Part shown: piece by piece, positions 1 through 8,617 of the stretch | Layout: each line of letters starts with the position of its first letter | Numbering within the stretch: the stretch's first letter is position 1 | Assembly: GCA_017448545.1 (NCBI GenBank) | Contig: JAFSLH010000001.1 | Location: 104,213 to 168,212, forward strand | DNA: 64,000 nucleotides | Direction of reading: 5' to 3' | DNA from: Clostridia bacterium | GTDB lineage: Bacteria; Bacillota; Clostridia; Christensenellales; CAG-138 | The notes under the pieces: model-generated | What the model saw: the letters and a program-made list of their open reading frames with translations, nothing else | Databases searched by the model: none | Told to the model about the DNA's origin: nothing | Position numbers and translations under genes: made by a program

Positions 1-57
1 CCGAAGTGCGACGTCTGCACACTGAAGGAGGTTTGCGACTTTGCAGTTCATCGATAA
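1..57 (+). CDS. C-terminal end of an upstream protein with a C-x2-C-x5-C motif (partial)
   Basis: The first frame is open from the window edge to TAA at 55-57 and ends PKCDVCTLKEVCDFAVHR. The cysteine spacing C-x2-C-x5-C resembles the iron-sulfur motif at the C-terminus of some PD-(D/E)XK nucleases, but 18 residues are far too few to name a family. The frame overlaps the obg start by 17 nt, and the obg Shine-Dalgarno site lies inside it, which would fit translational coupling. It could equally be an untranslated stretch that is open by chance. Confidence 0.3.
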   Translation, partial: PKCDVCTLKEVCDFAVHR

Positions 58-1309
58 AGCAAAGATTTGGATCAAGGCGGGGAACGGCGGCGACGGCTGC
101 GCGGCGTTCCACCGTGAAAAATATGTGCCGAAGGGCGGACCCTCCGGCGGCGACGGCGGAAAGGGCGGCAGCGTCGTTTTCGTGGCCGATCCGCAGGATA
201 CGACGCTGTTGGCGTTCAAGCGCGCCGCGCATTTCCGCGCGGAAAACGGCGAGAACGGACGGGCCGAGCTGCAGCACGGCAAGGACGGAAAGGATCTCTT
301 GATTCATGTCCCGGTCGGGACGATCGTGCGCGACGTGGAAACCGGCAGCATCCTTGCGGACATGAGCGAAGCGGGGAAGCAGCGCGTCGTTCTGCGCGGC
401 GGACGGGGCGGAAAAGGAAACGCCCGGTTTGCAACGCCGACGCACCAATCGCCGCGGTTCGCGCAAAACGGCGTCAGAACCGAGGAACGGCAGGTTGAAC
501 TGGAACTGAAAACGATCGCGGACGTCGGCATCATCGGCTTCCCGTCGGTCGGCAAGAGTACGATTCTGTCGGTGCTGACGAGCGCGCGGCCGAAGATCGC
601 CGCCTACCACTTCACAACGCTGACGCCGAATCTCGGCGTGGCGGAGCGGCACGGCCGGACGTTCGTGCTCGCGGATATCCCCGGCCTGATCGAGGGCGCG
701 GCGGAAGGCGCGGGCCTCGGCCATGATTTTCTGCGTCACATCGAGCGGACAAGACTTTTGCTGCACGTCGTCGATGCGTCGGGCAGCGAATTGCGCGACC
801 CGCTGGAGGATTACGAAAAGATCAATGCGGAGCTCGCCGGCTTCTCCGAAGCGCTGGCGGCGCTGCCGCAGATCGTCTGCTGCAACAAGATGGATCTGCC
901 GGACGCGGCGGAGAACCTCGAACGCATCCGCGCGGCGCTTGCGCCGGAGGGGATTCCCGTATTCGGCGTGTCTGCCGCAACGGTGCAAGGGTTCGACGCG
1001 ATGCTGGACTGCGTTGTGGAGCGGCTCGAAGCGCTTCCGCCGGTACGCGTGTACGACGAAGCGGAACTGCGCTTCGAACGGGATGCTTCCGGCTTCACCG
1101 TGCATCGGGACGACGACGGCGCGTTTGTCGTCGAGGGCGGCGACGTGGATCGGCTGCTCGACACGACCGATCCGGACGACGAGGCTTCGATGCGCCGGTT
1201 CCAGCAGCTGTTGATCAAGACCGGCATCATCGCCGCGCTGCGCGAAATGGGCGCAAAGGACGGCGATACGATCGTGCTGGGCGAATGGGACTTTACCTTT
1301 ACAGAGTAA
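41..1309 (+). CDS. obg: Obg family GTPase (ribosome assembly)
   Basis: Encodes 422 aa, the usual length of Obg/CgtA. Residues 1-158 form the glycine-rich Obg fold (GGNGGDG and GGRGGKGNARF patterns). The G domain follows with G1 GFPSVGKST at 166-174, G3 DIPG at 212-215 and G4 NKMD, and residues from about 345 match the C-terminal OCT domain. The protein binds the 50S subunit during late assembly and couples GTP level to growth and, in spore formers, to sporulation entry. The start is TTG at 41, placed 9 nt after a strong AAGGAGG (25-31). A later ATG would remove part of the Obg fold. yhbY follows after 9 nt, so both are probably in one operon. Confidence 0.97.
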   Translation: MQFIDKAKIWIKAGNGGDGCAAFHREKYVPKGGPSGGDGGKGGSVVFVADPQDTTLLAFKRAAHFRAENGENGRAELQHGKDGKDLLIHVPVGTIVRDVETGSILADMSEAGKQRVVLRGGRGGKGNARFATPTHQSPRFAQNGVRTEERQVELELKTIADVGIIGFPSVGKSTILSVLTSARPKIAAYHFTTLTPNLGVAERHGRTFVLADIPGLIEGAAEGAGLGHDFLRHIERTRLLLHVVDASGSELRDPLEDYEKINAELAGFSEALAALPQIVCCNKMDLPDAAENLERIRAALAPEGIPVFGVSAATVQGFDAMLDCVVERLEALPPVRVYDEAELRFERDASGFTVHRDDDGAFVVEGGDVDRLLDTTDPDDEASMRRFQQLLIKTGIIAALREMGAKDGDTIVLGEWDFTFTE

Positions 1310-1318
1310 GGAGGCAAT

Positions 1319-1600
1319 ATGACGGGAAAAGAACGGGCCGAATGGCGTAAGCTCGCGAATACCCTTCCGGCGATCTTTCAGATCGGCAAAGACAATCTCA
1401 GCGACGCGCTGATCGAAGGCGTGGACGGCGCGCTGAAAAAGCGGGAACTGATCAAGCTCTCCGTGCTGGAGACGAGCGATCTAAGCGCACGCGAAGCGGC
1501 GCAGGCGCTGGCCGAAAAACTGGACGCCGAGATCATTCAATGCATCGGCCGGAAGTTTGTCCTGTACCGGGAGAATCCGGATAAGGAAACCGAGAATTAA
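1319..1600 (+). CDS. yhbY: YhbY family RNA-binding protein (CRM domain)
   Basis: A 93-aa single CRM domain protein. The central GKDNLSDALIEGVDGAL and RELIKLSVLET segments match the YhbY/CRM family, which binds pre-50S particles. The start ATG at 1319 has AAGGAGG directly upstream, in the obg-yhbY gap. obg followed by yhbY is a common pairing in Clostridia and fits a shared role in ribosome assembly. The last residues are acidic and poorly conserved. Confidence 0.9.
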   Translation: MTGKERAEWRKLANTLPAIFQIGKDNLSDALIEGVDGALKKRELIKLSVLETSDLSAREAAQALAEKLDAEIIQCIGRKFVLYRENPDKETEN

Positions 1601-1609
1601 CAATTTGTT

Positions 1610-1644
1610 CCGAAAAAGTTCAAGCCGATGTGACAACTTTTCGG
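1610..1644. other. Inverted repeat between yhbY and cdaA
   Basis: CCGAAAAAGTT (1610-1620) pairs with AACTTTTCGG (1635-1644) apart from one bulged A, leaving a 14-nt loop. No T-tract follows, so it is a poor intrinsic terminator. It may be a leader structure or a protein site upstream of cdaA. Confidence 0.4.
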
Positions 1645-1697
1645 ATCGGATGCGCTACCATAGTTAGGATTGCCAACACAAAAGCGAGGCGAATGGG

Positions 1698-2576
1698 ATG
1701 ACGGAATTCCTCGATATTTTCCGAACGATTACGAACGTTCTGAAGAACCCAAGCGGCTTGGTCAGCATCATTTTTGACGTGCTGATCATCGCGTTCCTGG
1801 TCTACAAACTGTTAAGCTATACGAAAGGGACCCGCGCCAACGAGGTTTTGAAGGGCGTCGGGCTGCTGTTCGTGCTCTCCATCCTCGGGCGACTGTTCGG
1901 CTTGAATACGATCACATGGGTTCTGGACGGCGTTCTGTCCAGCGGTACCATTTTCGTGATTCTGTTCATTCTGTTCACGCCGGAGCTAAGGCGTGTGCTC
2001 GAACGGCTCGGCAGCGGAACGAAGCGGATCGGTCGGAAGATCCTGGCCGACGACATCGAGCGGCAGGCAATGGTGCAGGATTTGCAGCGCACGATTCTGC
2101 GGCTTTCCCGCCGGCGCGTCGGCATGCTGCTTGTGTTTGAACAAAAGACCGGTCTGGAGGATATCGCTGCAACCGGAACGCGGCTCGATGCGGTGCTGTC
2201 CGGTGCGCTGATTGAGAATATCTTCGAGCCGAAAACGCCGCTGCACGACGGCGCGGTCGTCGTGCGGAACACGACGGTCGTTGCTGCTGCCTGCCTGTTG
2301 CCGCTGTCCGACGACCCGAAGGTCGCGCGTGAGCTCGGCACCCGGCACCGCGCGGCGATCGGCTGCTCCGCGGCGTCGGACTGCATCGTCCTCGTCGTTT
2401 CGGAGGAAACCGGCGCGATCTCGGTAGCGCGCGAAGGAAAGCTGATCCGCTACCTCGATGAGAAAGCGCTGTCGAGCGTGCTGGAAGGCATTTTGCTCAA
2501 CAAGGGCTCGATCCTGCCGTGGGCGCGGATTCATTCGGAACGCAAAGGAAAGGAGGACGGAAACCGTGGCAAATAA
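1698..2576 (+). CDS. cdaA: Diadenylate cyclase CdaA (c-di-AMP synthase)
   Basis: A 292-aa membrane-bound diadenylate cyclase that condenses two ATP into c-di-AMP, the second messenger for potassium and osmotic control and cell-wall homeostasis. Three hydrophobic segments occupy about residues 15-100. The DAC domain follows with the catalytic motifs LHDGAVVV and GTRHRAAIG. Length and order match CdaA (DacA/YbbP). The start ATG at 1698 follows a modest purine-rich site (GAGGCGAATGGG). The 3' end overlaps the cdaR start by 11 nt, so the two are translationally coupled, as in other Firmicutes, where CdaR modulates CdaA activity. Confidence 0.96.
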   Translation: MTEFLDIFRTITNVLKNPSGLVSIIFDVLIIAFLVYKLLSYTKGTRANEVLKGVGLLFVLSILGRLFGLNTITWVLDGVLSSGTIFVILFILFTPELRRVLERLGSGTKRIGRKILADDIERQAMVQDLQRTILRLSRRRVGMLLVFEQKTGLEDIAATGTRLDAVLSGALIENIFEPKTPLHDGAVVVRNTTVVAAACLLPLSDDPKVARELGTRHRAAIGCSAASDCIVLVVSEETGAISVAREGKLIRYLDEKALSSVLEGILLNKGSILPWARIHSERKGKEDGNRGK

Positions 2577-3906
2577 GAAACGTTTTTCGGAGATCGTCGG
2601 AACCTTTCTGAAGAATCTGTTTACGAAGAATATCCTGATCAAGATCATCTCCCTGCTGTTCGCGTTCCTGCTTTGGGGCTACGTTCTGACCATCGAGAAT
2701 CCCGAGTATACCAAGGTCGTGCGCGACGTGACGATCACGATGACCGGGGAAAGCACCCTCACCGATAAGGGCCTGACGCTGGTCACGCGCGAAATCGGCG
2801 AAACGGACGTCACCGTGCTTTGTCAGATCGGCAAGCACAGCGAGCTTGACGCGTCCCGCATCACCTGCACCGTCAATCTGGCCGACAGCTCGATCAGTCT
2901 GGCGGAGGATGAAGACTCCAAGATCTTCCCGCTGACGGTCAATACAACGATCCGTACCGGTTACGGAACAATCGCGTCCGTGGAACACAGCACGGTCAAC
3001 GTGGAGATCGCGCGCGTTTCGACGCGCAGCGGCGTCCCGGTTTCGATCGAATATACCGGCACGCTGCCGGAGGGTTTCCGTGTGGAGACGCCGGACCGGC
3101 TGACGATCACCGTCAAGGGCATGAAGTCGCTGGTCAACGAGATTGCCAAAGGCGTCATCACAATCGACCTCGACGCATTCCCGACGAGCGATCCCGAAAC
3201 GCTTGCCGGCGATTACAGCGCGGTCTATCCGATCCGCTTCTACAACAGCAGCAACGTCGGACTGGACAATATTTATAACGCAAGCGGCGACAGCTATTCG
3301 ATTGACGTACCGATCACAATCCGCGCCTACCGCGAAGTGCCGGTCGTTCCGGATATCACGGTCGAGGACGGGTATGAATACACCTATACGCTCTCGCCGA
3401 AGACCGTAACGCTCTACGGCGACCGTGAGACGCTGCGTTCGCTGACGTCCGTTTCCACGGAACCGATTCTGGCGCAGCCGGAGATGAACGGAACGGAAAT
3501 CCAGACCGCTATCCTCGTGCCGAACGGCCTCACGATTGACGGGGACAGCGAGCAGAATGCGACCCTTGTGCTGAACGTCACGGAGCAGATCGAAACGGAA
3601 ACCTATCTGATTCCGATTCAGGTCAGCGGGCTCGGCGACAATCTGCTGCGCGGCAAGGATTTCCCGACGGAAACGACTGTGCGCGTAACCGGCACGATGC
3701 AGAAACTGACGCAGTTCTCGACTGCGTATGTCACAGCGAAGCTGGACCTCAACGGCTACGACGCCGGCACCTATACGCTGCCGCTGACGCTGTCCCTCGA
3801 CGATCGCATCTCGGAACTTTCGGTCGCGCTGGTCGAGCCGGGCGTCACGGTGACGCTTCTTGAAAAGGTCGAAGAAGTGCCCGAAGCGGAAACGGCGGAA
3901 GAATAA
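2566..3906 (+). CDS. cdaR: YbbR-domain protein, CdaA regulator CdaR
   Basis: A 446-aa protein with one N-terminal membrane helix (about residues 20-42, in LFTKNILIKIISLLFAFLLW) followed by repeated beta-rich YbbR domains outside the membrane. In this family it binds CdaA and tunes c-di-AMP output. I chose GTG at 2566 because AAGGAGG ends about 7 nt before it and it puts the helix near the N-terminus. The open frame continues upstream but only inside cdaA. The acidic C-terminus (VEEVPEAETAEE) is probably disordered. In many genomes glmM follows, but here a terminator follows instead. Confidence 0.9.
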   Translation: MANKKRFSEIVGTFLKNLFTKNILIKIISLLFAFLLWGYVLTIENPEYTKVVRDVTITMTGESTLTDKGLTLVTREIGETDVTVLCQIGKHSELDASRITCTVNLADSSISLAEDEDSKIFPLTVNTTIRTGYGTIASVEHSTVNVEIARVSTRSGVPVSIEYTGTLPEGFRVETPDRLTITVKGMKSLVNEIAKGVITIDLDAFPTSDPETLAGDYSAVYPIRFYNSSNVGLDNIYNASGDSYSIDVPITIRAYREVPVVPDITVEDGYEYTYTLSPKTVTLYGDRETLRSLTSVSTEPILAQPEMNGTEIQTAILVPNGLTIDGDSEQNATLVLNVTEQIETETYLIPIQVSGLGDNLLRGKDFPTETTVRVTGTMQKLTQFSTAYVTAKLDLNGYDAGTYTLPLTLSLDDRISELSVALVEPGVTVTLLEKVEEVPEAETAEE

Positions 3907-3916
3907 CGACACATTC

Positions 3917-3950
3917 GCAGGGAAGGCATGCGCCTTCCCTGCACGGTTTT
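3917..3950 (+). terminator. Intrinsic terminator after cdaR
   Basis: GCAGGGAAGGC (3917-3927) and GCCTTCCCTGC (3932-3942) form a perfect 11-bp stem with a 4-nt loop, followed by ACGG and TTTT. It starts 10 nt after the cdaR stop. The possible in-frame ATG at 3928 for the next gene lies in this stem, which argues for the later ATG at 3955. Confidence 0.85.
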
Positions 3951-3954
3951 GCAG

Positions 3955-5559
3955 ATGAAACAAACAATCCTGATCCGAAATATCCGCAGAGAACTGGACG
4001 CTTCCGACGAAGCGTTCGTTTCCGTCTGCCGCAAACGCTGGGGCGTTCCGAAGGAGGAACCGATGCAGCTCCGTATCGTCCGGCAGGCGATTGACGCGCG
4101 CAAGAAAAGCGACGTCTGCTTCGTTGTGCATGCGGAAGTTACGGCGGAACGCAAGCTGATCCGGCGGCTGCTGCAGGATCGAAAACTCAAGGCGGAACTG
4201 CTCGAACCGGAGGAGGAAACGCCGGTCGTGCCCGGCAGCGAGCCGATGCGCGGCAGGGTGATCGTGGTCGGCCTGGGGCCGGGCGGCCTGTTTGCCGCGT
4301 GGCAGCTCGCCAAAAACGGGTACCAGCCGTTGGTCATTGAGCGCGGACAGCCGATCGAGCAGCGCATCCGGGACGTCGAAACCTATTGGAACGGCGGTGC
4401 GCTGAATCCGGAAAGCAACGTTGCGTTCGGCGAGGGCGGGGCAGGCACGTTTTCCGACGGAAAGCTGACGACGCGGATCAAGGATCGCCGAATCGGCGAC
4501 GTGCTCGCGCAGCTGATCGCCTGCGGCGCGCCGGAGGAGATTGCGTACCTCGCGAAGCCGCATATCGGGACCGACCGGCTCAGAACCGTCGTCGGGACGA
4601 TGCGCCGGGAGATCGAATCGCTCGGCGGCGAAGTGCGGTTCGGAACCTGCCTCTGCGGTATTCACAGCGAGGACGGCGAACTGCGATCCGTTACGCTCAA
4701 CGGCGCCGGGAAGACGGAAACCGTTCCCTGCTGCGCGCTGATTCTCGCGATCGGACAGGGCGCGCGCGATACGTTCCGGATGCTCCATGCGTCCGGCGTG
4801 GCGATGGCGCCGAAGGCGTTTGCGGTCGGCGTACGCGCCGAGCATCCGCAAATCCTGATCAACCAAAGCCAGTTCGGCGCGTTTGCGTCGCATCCGCGGC
4901 TCGGCGCGGCGGAATACCGCTTGACGGGCAGCAGCGGCGCGCGCGGCGTCTATACGTTCTGCATGTGCCCGGGCGGGCGCGTCGTTGCGAGCGCGAGCGG
5001 GAAAGGGCAGATTGTCGTGAACGGCATGAGCGATTTCGCGCGCGACGGCGAGAACGCGAACGCCGCCGTCGTGGTGCAGGTCGGTCCGGAGGACTTCGGA
5101 ACCGGCGCGCTCGACGGGATGCTGTTTCAGGAGCGATTGGAAGCGGATGCGTTCCGCGTCGGCGGCGGAACCGCGCCTGCCTGTACGGTCGGCGATTATC
5201 TCAGACAGCGCGGCTCGACGTCGTTCGGCAGCGTTCGGCCGTCCTACCGGCCGGGCGTCGCGCCGGCGAACCTTTGGGACTGTCTGCCGGAGTTTGTGGC
5301 GCAGGGCGTGCGCGACGGACTCGTTTCGTTCGGAACGCAGCTGAAAGGCTACGATCTGCCGGACGCGGTGCTGACCGCCGTGGAAAGCCGCACGTCCTCG
5401 CCGCTGCGCATTTTGCGCGGGGAAGATCGGCAGTCGGTTTCGTGCAAAAATCTGTATCCGGTCGGCGAAGGCGCCGGGTATGCCGGCGGCATTGTGAGCG
5501 CTGCCGTGGACGGCTGGCACGCGGCGGAAGCCGTGATTCGCCGGTTCTCCAACCGCTGA
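3955..5559 (+). CDS. FAD-dependent dehydrogenase (COG2509-type)
   Basis: A 534-aa flavoprotein. A short N-terminal region (about residues 1-85) precedes the Rossmann FAD-binding motif VGLGPGG near residue 102, and the C-terminus carries a second FAD-contact segment (YPVGEGAGYAGGI). This is the architecture of the widespread, uncharacterised bacterial COG2509 dehydrogenases; the substrate is unknown. The segment NVAFGEGGAGTFSDGKLTTR is typical of the family. The start at 3955 lacks a clear Shine-Dalgarno site. I prefer it to ATG 3928 because that codon lies inside the cdaR terminator stem. The gene appears to stand alone. Confidence 0.82.
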   Translation: MKQTILIRNIRRELDASDEAFVSVCRKRWGVPKEEPMQLRIVRQAIDARKKSDVCFVVHAEVTAERKLIRRLLQDRKLKAELLEPEEETPVVPGSEPMRGRVIVVGLGPGGLFAAWQLAKNGYQPLVIERGQPIEQRIRDVETYWNGGALNPESNVAFGEGGAGTFSDGKLTTRIKDRRIGDVLAQLIACGAPEEIAYLAKPHIGTDRLRTVVGTMRREIESLGGEVRFGTCLCGIHSEDGELRSVTLNGAGKTETVPCCALILAIGQGARDTFRMLHASGVAMAPKAFAVGVRAEHPQILINQSQFGAFASHPRLGAAEYRLTGSSGARGVYTFCMCPGGRVVASASGKGQIVVNGMSDFARDGENANAAVVVQVGPEDFGTGALDGMLFQERLEADAFRVGGGTAPACTVGDYLRQRGSTSFGSVRPSYRPGVAPANLWDCLPEFVAQGVRDGLVSFGTQLKGYDLPDAVLTAVESRTSSPLRILRGEDRQSVSCKNLYPVGEGAGYAGGIVSAAVDGWHAAEAVIRRFSNR

Positions 5560-5625
5560 ATTTCGACAAATTCGAATTCCATGCGGACGATTTGTGATAT
5601 TTTTCGGAACTCTTGCCGGGAACGC

Positions 5626-5654
5626 TTCCGGGATCGGACCGGATATGGTATAAC
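5626..5654 (+). promoter_or_regulatory. Possible sigma-A promoter for the dockerin-SpoIID gene
   Basis: TTCCGG (5626-5631), a 17-nt spacer and TATAAC (5649-5654) with TGG just before the -10. The -35 is weak and the -10 is good. The start codon lies 36 nt further on, with GAGGGAGGG between. Confidence 0.45.
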
Positions 5655-5690
5655 AAAGGGGAAGTTTTCCGAAGAGGGAGGGCACGCTTT

Positions 5691-7565
5691 ATGAAGAAAC
5701 GCATTGCGCTGCTGCTTGCGCTGCTGCTGATTCTGACATTCCCGCTCACGATCCATTCGTGGGCAGAGGAGGAAACGGAACCGGTCACCGTCCGCGTTCT
5801 TTTGGGAACGGACGGTGCGTCAAGCGTGGCCGTAACCGTTCTCGGCTCGTACTCGGTCGGCGACACGAGTTTTACCGGCGGCACGCTGACTGCGTCGATC
5901 AGCAACGGAACGATTACGCTGTCCCATTCGGAAAAGGGCACGCTGTATGCCGGCACCAAATCCGTCCGCGTCGTGCGGAACACGGTGACGAACGAGGAGG
6001 GAGAGGAGATCGCGCAGGGCAACGACGAAGCGAATCTGACGCTGACAAACAAGGGCCACAACGCGAAACTGACTTACCTCGGCGATCTCGTGTTTTACAG
6101 CGACGACGGAACGCTCCGCGTCGTGAACGTCGTCGGGGTCCGGGAATACCTGTACGGCGTCGTTTCCGGCGAAGTCACCGATTCCTCACCGGAGGAGCTT
6201 CTGAAGGTCGAAGCGATCTGCGCCAAAGGCTTTGCGCTCGCTGAGGTCGAAGCGCGCACCAAGAAAGATTTCGACGTCTACGATACGACCAAGTCGCAGC
6301 TCTATTACGGCTATAAGGCGAAGGATACGAAGGTGATCGCAGCCGTCGACGCCGTCTGGGAAAACACGCTGCTGTATCAGGGCAAGGTCGTTAAGACGTA
6401 TTACTGCACGGCGAACGGCGGACAGGCCATCACGCCGGTCATGCACTGGGGCGGCACGAACGAGAACGAGGGCGCGTACTATTTCGGCTATGATCCGTTC
6501 GATCTCGAGGGTTCTTCGTCAAGCAAATCGCTGACGATTGACGGCGCCGATCCGGCCGGTTTGTCGGAAAAGGTGCGCGCCTACTTTGTTTCGCTGGCAG
6601 AGACGGCGCTCGGCGAGGAAGTCGAATCGCTGGAGAGCATCGTTTCGCTGGTCGGCGTCAATGATCCGTCCCATCCGGAGGGCACGTCGCGCGCGCCGTC
6701 CGAGCTGGCCCCGCAGGCACAGGTCACGGCCAAGCTGAACGTGAAAACCAAGGCGGGCGAATACCGGCAGGCGACTGCAGCGTTCGACCTTTCGGATTTC
6801 AAGTCGAAAACCGGCATGTCCGGCGGCTCGGTGCAGTTCGTTGTGCGCACGGGCGTGCAGTCGTGGGTCATCGCGTTCGGTTCGAACAGCGGCCACCGCG
6901 TCGGTCTGTCGCATCGCGGCGCCGGCGTCATGGCCAAGAAGGGCTATACCTACGTTGAAATTCTGAAATTCTATTATCGCAATGCGGATCTGTACGACGC
7001 GAACGGCACGCTGATCCCCTGCAATAAAACGTTTGACTTCACCTATTCCGGCCCCGAGCCGGAGGCAACGGCAACCCCGTCGCCGACGCCTGCGGAGGAA
7101 TCCCCAACCCCGTCGCCGACGCCTGCGGAGGAATCCCCAACCCCGTCGCCGACGCCTGCGGAAGAATCTCCGACGCCGTCGCCGACGCCTGCGGAAGAAT
7201 CTCCGACGCCGTCGCCGACGCCTGCGGAAGAACCCCCGACCCCGTCGCCGACGCCTGAAGAGTCTCCGACCCCGTCGCCGACGCCCGTGGAGGAGTCTCC
7301 GACCCCGTCGCCGACGCCTGCTGGGGAGGAATCCCCTTCGCCGAGCCCCACGCCGACGGAAACGCCTGCGCCGAGCGAACCGGAAATCGGAGACGTGGAC
7401 GGCGTGAACGGCATCACGCGATATGACGCGCAGCTGGTCATGGAGTATTACCTTCGCGTGACGACGCTGACGGCGGAACAGCTTGCCCGCGCCGACGTGA
7501 ACCGGGACGGCGTTGTGGACGCGCTGGACGCGGCAATGCTGCTGCGGATCATCAGCCGCGGCTGA
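5691..7565 (+). CDS. Secreted SpoIID/LytB-domain protein with a C-terminal dockerin module
   Basis: A 624-aa exported protein. Residues 1-25 are a signal peptide ([17 protein letters not shown], then SWA). The SpoIID/LytB domain covers about 125-450, with the catalytic-Glu motif [10 protein letters not shown] and a C-terminal [12 protein letters not shown]. SpoIID proteins are lytic transglycosylases acting on peptidoglycan strands lacking side peptides. Residues about 459-555 are an 11-residue tandem repeat ([11 protein letters not shown]), a flexible linker. Residues 567-624 form a type I dockerin: the segments [20 protein letters not shown] and [19 protein letters not shown] carry the paired calcium-binding, EF-hand-like repeats. 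The start is ATG 5691, after GAGGGAGGG. The gene is monocistronic with a terminator. A dockerin on a SpoIID protein is uncommon and implies docking to an unseen cohesin. Confidence 0.9.
   Translation: MKKRIALLLALLLILTFPLTIHSWAEEETEPVTVRVLLGTDGASSVAVTVLGSYSVGDTSFTGGTLTASISNGTITLSHSEKGTLYAGTKSVRVVRNTVTNEEGEEIAQGNDEANLTLTNKGHNAKLTYLGDLVFYSDDGTLRVVNVVGVREYLYGVVSGEVTDSSPEELLKVEAICAKGFALAEVEARTKKDFDVYDTTKSQLYYGYKAKDTKVIAAVDAVWENTLLYQGKVVKTYYCTANGGQAITPVMHWGGTNENEGAYYFGYDPFDLEGSSSSKSLTIDGADPAGLSEKVRAYFVSLAETALGEEVESLESIVSLVGVNDPSHPEGTSRAPSELAPQAQVTAKLNVKTKAGEYRQATAAFDLSDFKSKTGMSGGSVQFVVRTGVQSWVIAFGSNSGHRVGLSHRGAGVMAKKGYTYVEILKFYYRNADLYDANGTLIPCNKTFDFTYSGPEPEATATPSPTPAEESPTPSPTPAEESPTPSPTPAEESPTPSPTPAEESPTPSPTPAEEPPTPSPTPEESPTPSPTPVEESPTPSPTPAGEESPSPSPTPTETPAPSEPEIGDVDGVNGITRYDAQLVMEYYLRVTTLTAEQLARADVNRDGVVDALDAAMLLRIISRG
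7074..7330 (+). repeat. In-frame 33-nt tandem repeats (Pro/Thr/Ser/Glu linker)
   Basis: About seven near-identical 33-nt units encode [11 protein letters not shown]. Adjacent units differ at only one or a few bases, and one unit is shortened in frame, so the number of units is likely to vary by slippage. It separates the SpoIID domain from the dockerin. Confidence 0.9.
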
Positions 7566-7583
7566 ACCAAACAGCAGAAAGCA

Positions 7584-7620
7584 AAAGAGGATGCCCGGAT
7601 TGCCGAACATCCTCTTTCTT
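7584..7620. terminator. Bidirectional terminator
   Basis: AAAGAGGATG (7584-7593) pairs perfectly with CATCCTCTTT (7608-7617). T-rich flanks lie on the plus side and A-rich flanks on the minus side, so it can serve both the dockerin-SpoIID gene and the convergent gene ending at 7632. Confidence 0.8.
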
Positions 7621-7631
7621 CATGCTTGTAA

Positions 7632-8081
7632 TCAGTCTTTCTGCAGCGGAACCCAGATGGAGATTGCCATCTCTCCCGAGCCGTCCTCCGGCGGGAGATA
7701 GACCTCGACGTCGTATTCGCCCGCAAGCGAATACCCTTTCAGTTCGGGCAGCCATTCGGACCAGATTCGGCTGTTGGTGTCCTGCAGGGTATCCATCGTG
7801 CAGGGGAACTCGGCCCAGATGCCGGCGGGAATCACTCTCGTTTCACAGCCTTCCGGGATCGTCTCCCACGGGAAATACAGGTCGGCGATCCAGTAATCAA
7901 AGCCCTGTCCTTCCACATCGAGGCAAACGCCGAACGTTCCCATGATCGGGCGCTGTTCGCCCTGCGCCAGCCATTCGTCCCAGAACTTCGGGATTTCCCG
8001 ATAGCTCGTTTCGGTCTGAAACCGTCTTTTGACGCCGACGATCGTAAACGGCGCTTTTTCCGTGATGCGATATTCCAGCAT
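7632..8081 (-). CDS. GyrI-like / AraC effector-binding domain protein
   Basis: A 149-aa stand-alone effector-binding domain of the GyrI-like superfamily. The opening MLEYRITEKAPFTIVGVKRR, the central GTFGVCLDV and FDYWIADLYF, and the ending GEMAISIWVPLQ match that fold. No DNA-binding domain is attached. Such free-standing proteins may bind small amphipathic ligands or act as inhibitors, and the ligand cannot be predicted. The start ATG (8079-8081 on the minus strand) has GGAGGG upstream. A terminator separates it from the DUF1292 gene, so it may have its own promoter. Confidence 0.8.
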   Translation of the reverse strand: MLEYRITEKAPFTIVGVKRRFQTETSYREIPKFWDEWLAQGEQRPIMGTFGVCLDVEGQGFDYWIADLYFPWETIPEGCETRVIPAGIWAEFPCTMDTLQDTNSRIWSEWLPELKGYSLAGEYDVEVYLPPEDGSGEMAISIWVPLQKD

Positions 8082-8117
8082 GCTTTCCCTCCGACGGATC
8101 GTTTCTCCGCAGACAAC

Positions 8118-8147
8118 AAAGGAGCGCCGAAAAACGCGCTCCTTTTT
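8118..8147 (-). terminator. Terminator after the DUF1292 gene
   Basis: AAAGGAGCG (8118-8126) pairs with CGCTCCTTT (8137-8145) and is flanked by further T residues on the plus strand and A residues on the minus strand. It lies just past the stop of the minus-strand DUF1292 gene and can act in both directions. Confidence 0.7.
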
Positions 8148-8152
8148 GCCGA

Positions 8153-8443
8153 TTATTCTTCTTCGTCTTCTTCGTCCCAGGATTCCATGCGCTGCTGCGC
8201 AACTTCCAAAAGCTCCGCCTGCAGGTCGAGGTCTTCGACAGGGAGGAACTCCTCCAGGTCTTCTTCCTCGTGCTGCACGATCTCCATAATGCAGACTTCA
8301 AATTCCTCTGCATCGTCGGGGAGTTCCGGATCGATCAGAACGCCGTACTCTTTATCCTTGTGCATGAAATAGTCGATGACTTCCAGATCAAATTCGTTTC
8401 CGTCTTCGTCAACGAACGTGACAAGATCCCGTTCTTCTTCCAT
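8153..8443 (-). CDS. DUF1292 family acidic protein
   Basis: A 96-aa, very acidic protein (LVTFVDEDGNEFDLEVIDYF near the N-terminus, WDEEDEEE at the end). The pattern fits the DUF1292/YrzB family of small Firmicutes proteins of unknown function, usually found near yrrK/yrzL or alanyl-tRNA synthetase. Those neighbours are absent here. I place the start at ATG 8443 because AAAGGAG lies 9 nt upstream. An upstream in-frame start at 8500 would add 19 residues without family similarity. Confidence 0.78.
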   Translation of the reverse strand: MEEERDLVTFVDEDGNEFDLEVIDYFMHKDKEYGVLIDPELPDDAEEFEVCIMEIVQHEEEDLEEFLPVEDLDLQAELLEVAQQRMESWDEEDEEE

Positions 8444-8557
8444 GGTGATTCTCCTTTCTCTTGATGGCGTTATTGTACCCGAATCGGGACATAAATGCAA
8501 GTGTTTCCCGAAAACTAAAAATCTTTTCGTTTACAAAAATAATTTTGGATTACCCCC

Positions 8558-8586
8558 TTGTCAGACCGCGCCATTGTCTCTATAAT
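8558..8586 (+). promoter_or_regulatory. Sigma-A promoter of the YheO-type regulator gene
   Basis: TTGTCA (8558-8563), a 17-nt spacer and a perfect TATAAT (8581-8586). The start codon lies 31 nt downstream of the -10. It probably drives the regulator, ygeY and ygeW together. Confidence 0.8.
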
Positions 8587-8617
8587 ATAGGTAGAATGAT
8601 ACAAACGGGGGTCGTGT

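Noticed and set aside
3928-3957. ATG 3928 as start of the FAD dehydrogenase
   Set aside because: AGGGAAGG before it looks like a ribosome site, but it belongs to the perfect 11-bp terminator stem of cdaR.
2497-5685. A 1062-codon open frame on the minus strand
   Set aside because: It lies opposite cdaR and the FAD dehydrogenase, is rich in Arg, Ala, Asp and His as expected for antisense of GC-rich genes, and shows no domain or ribosome site.
7074-7330. Possible CRISPR array because of regular short repeats
   Set aside because: The 33-nt units have no spacers and encode an in-frame [11 protein letters not shown] linker.
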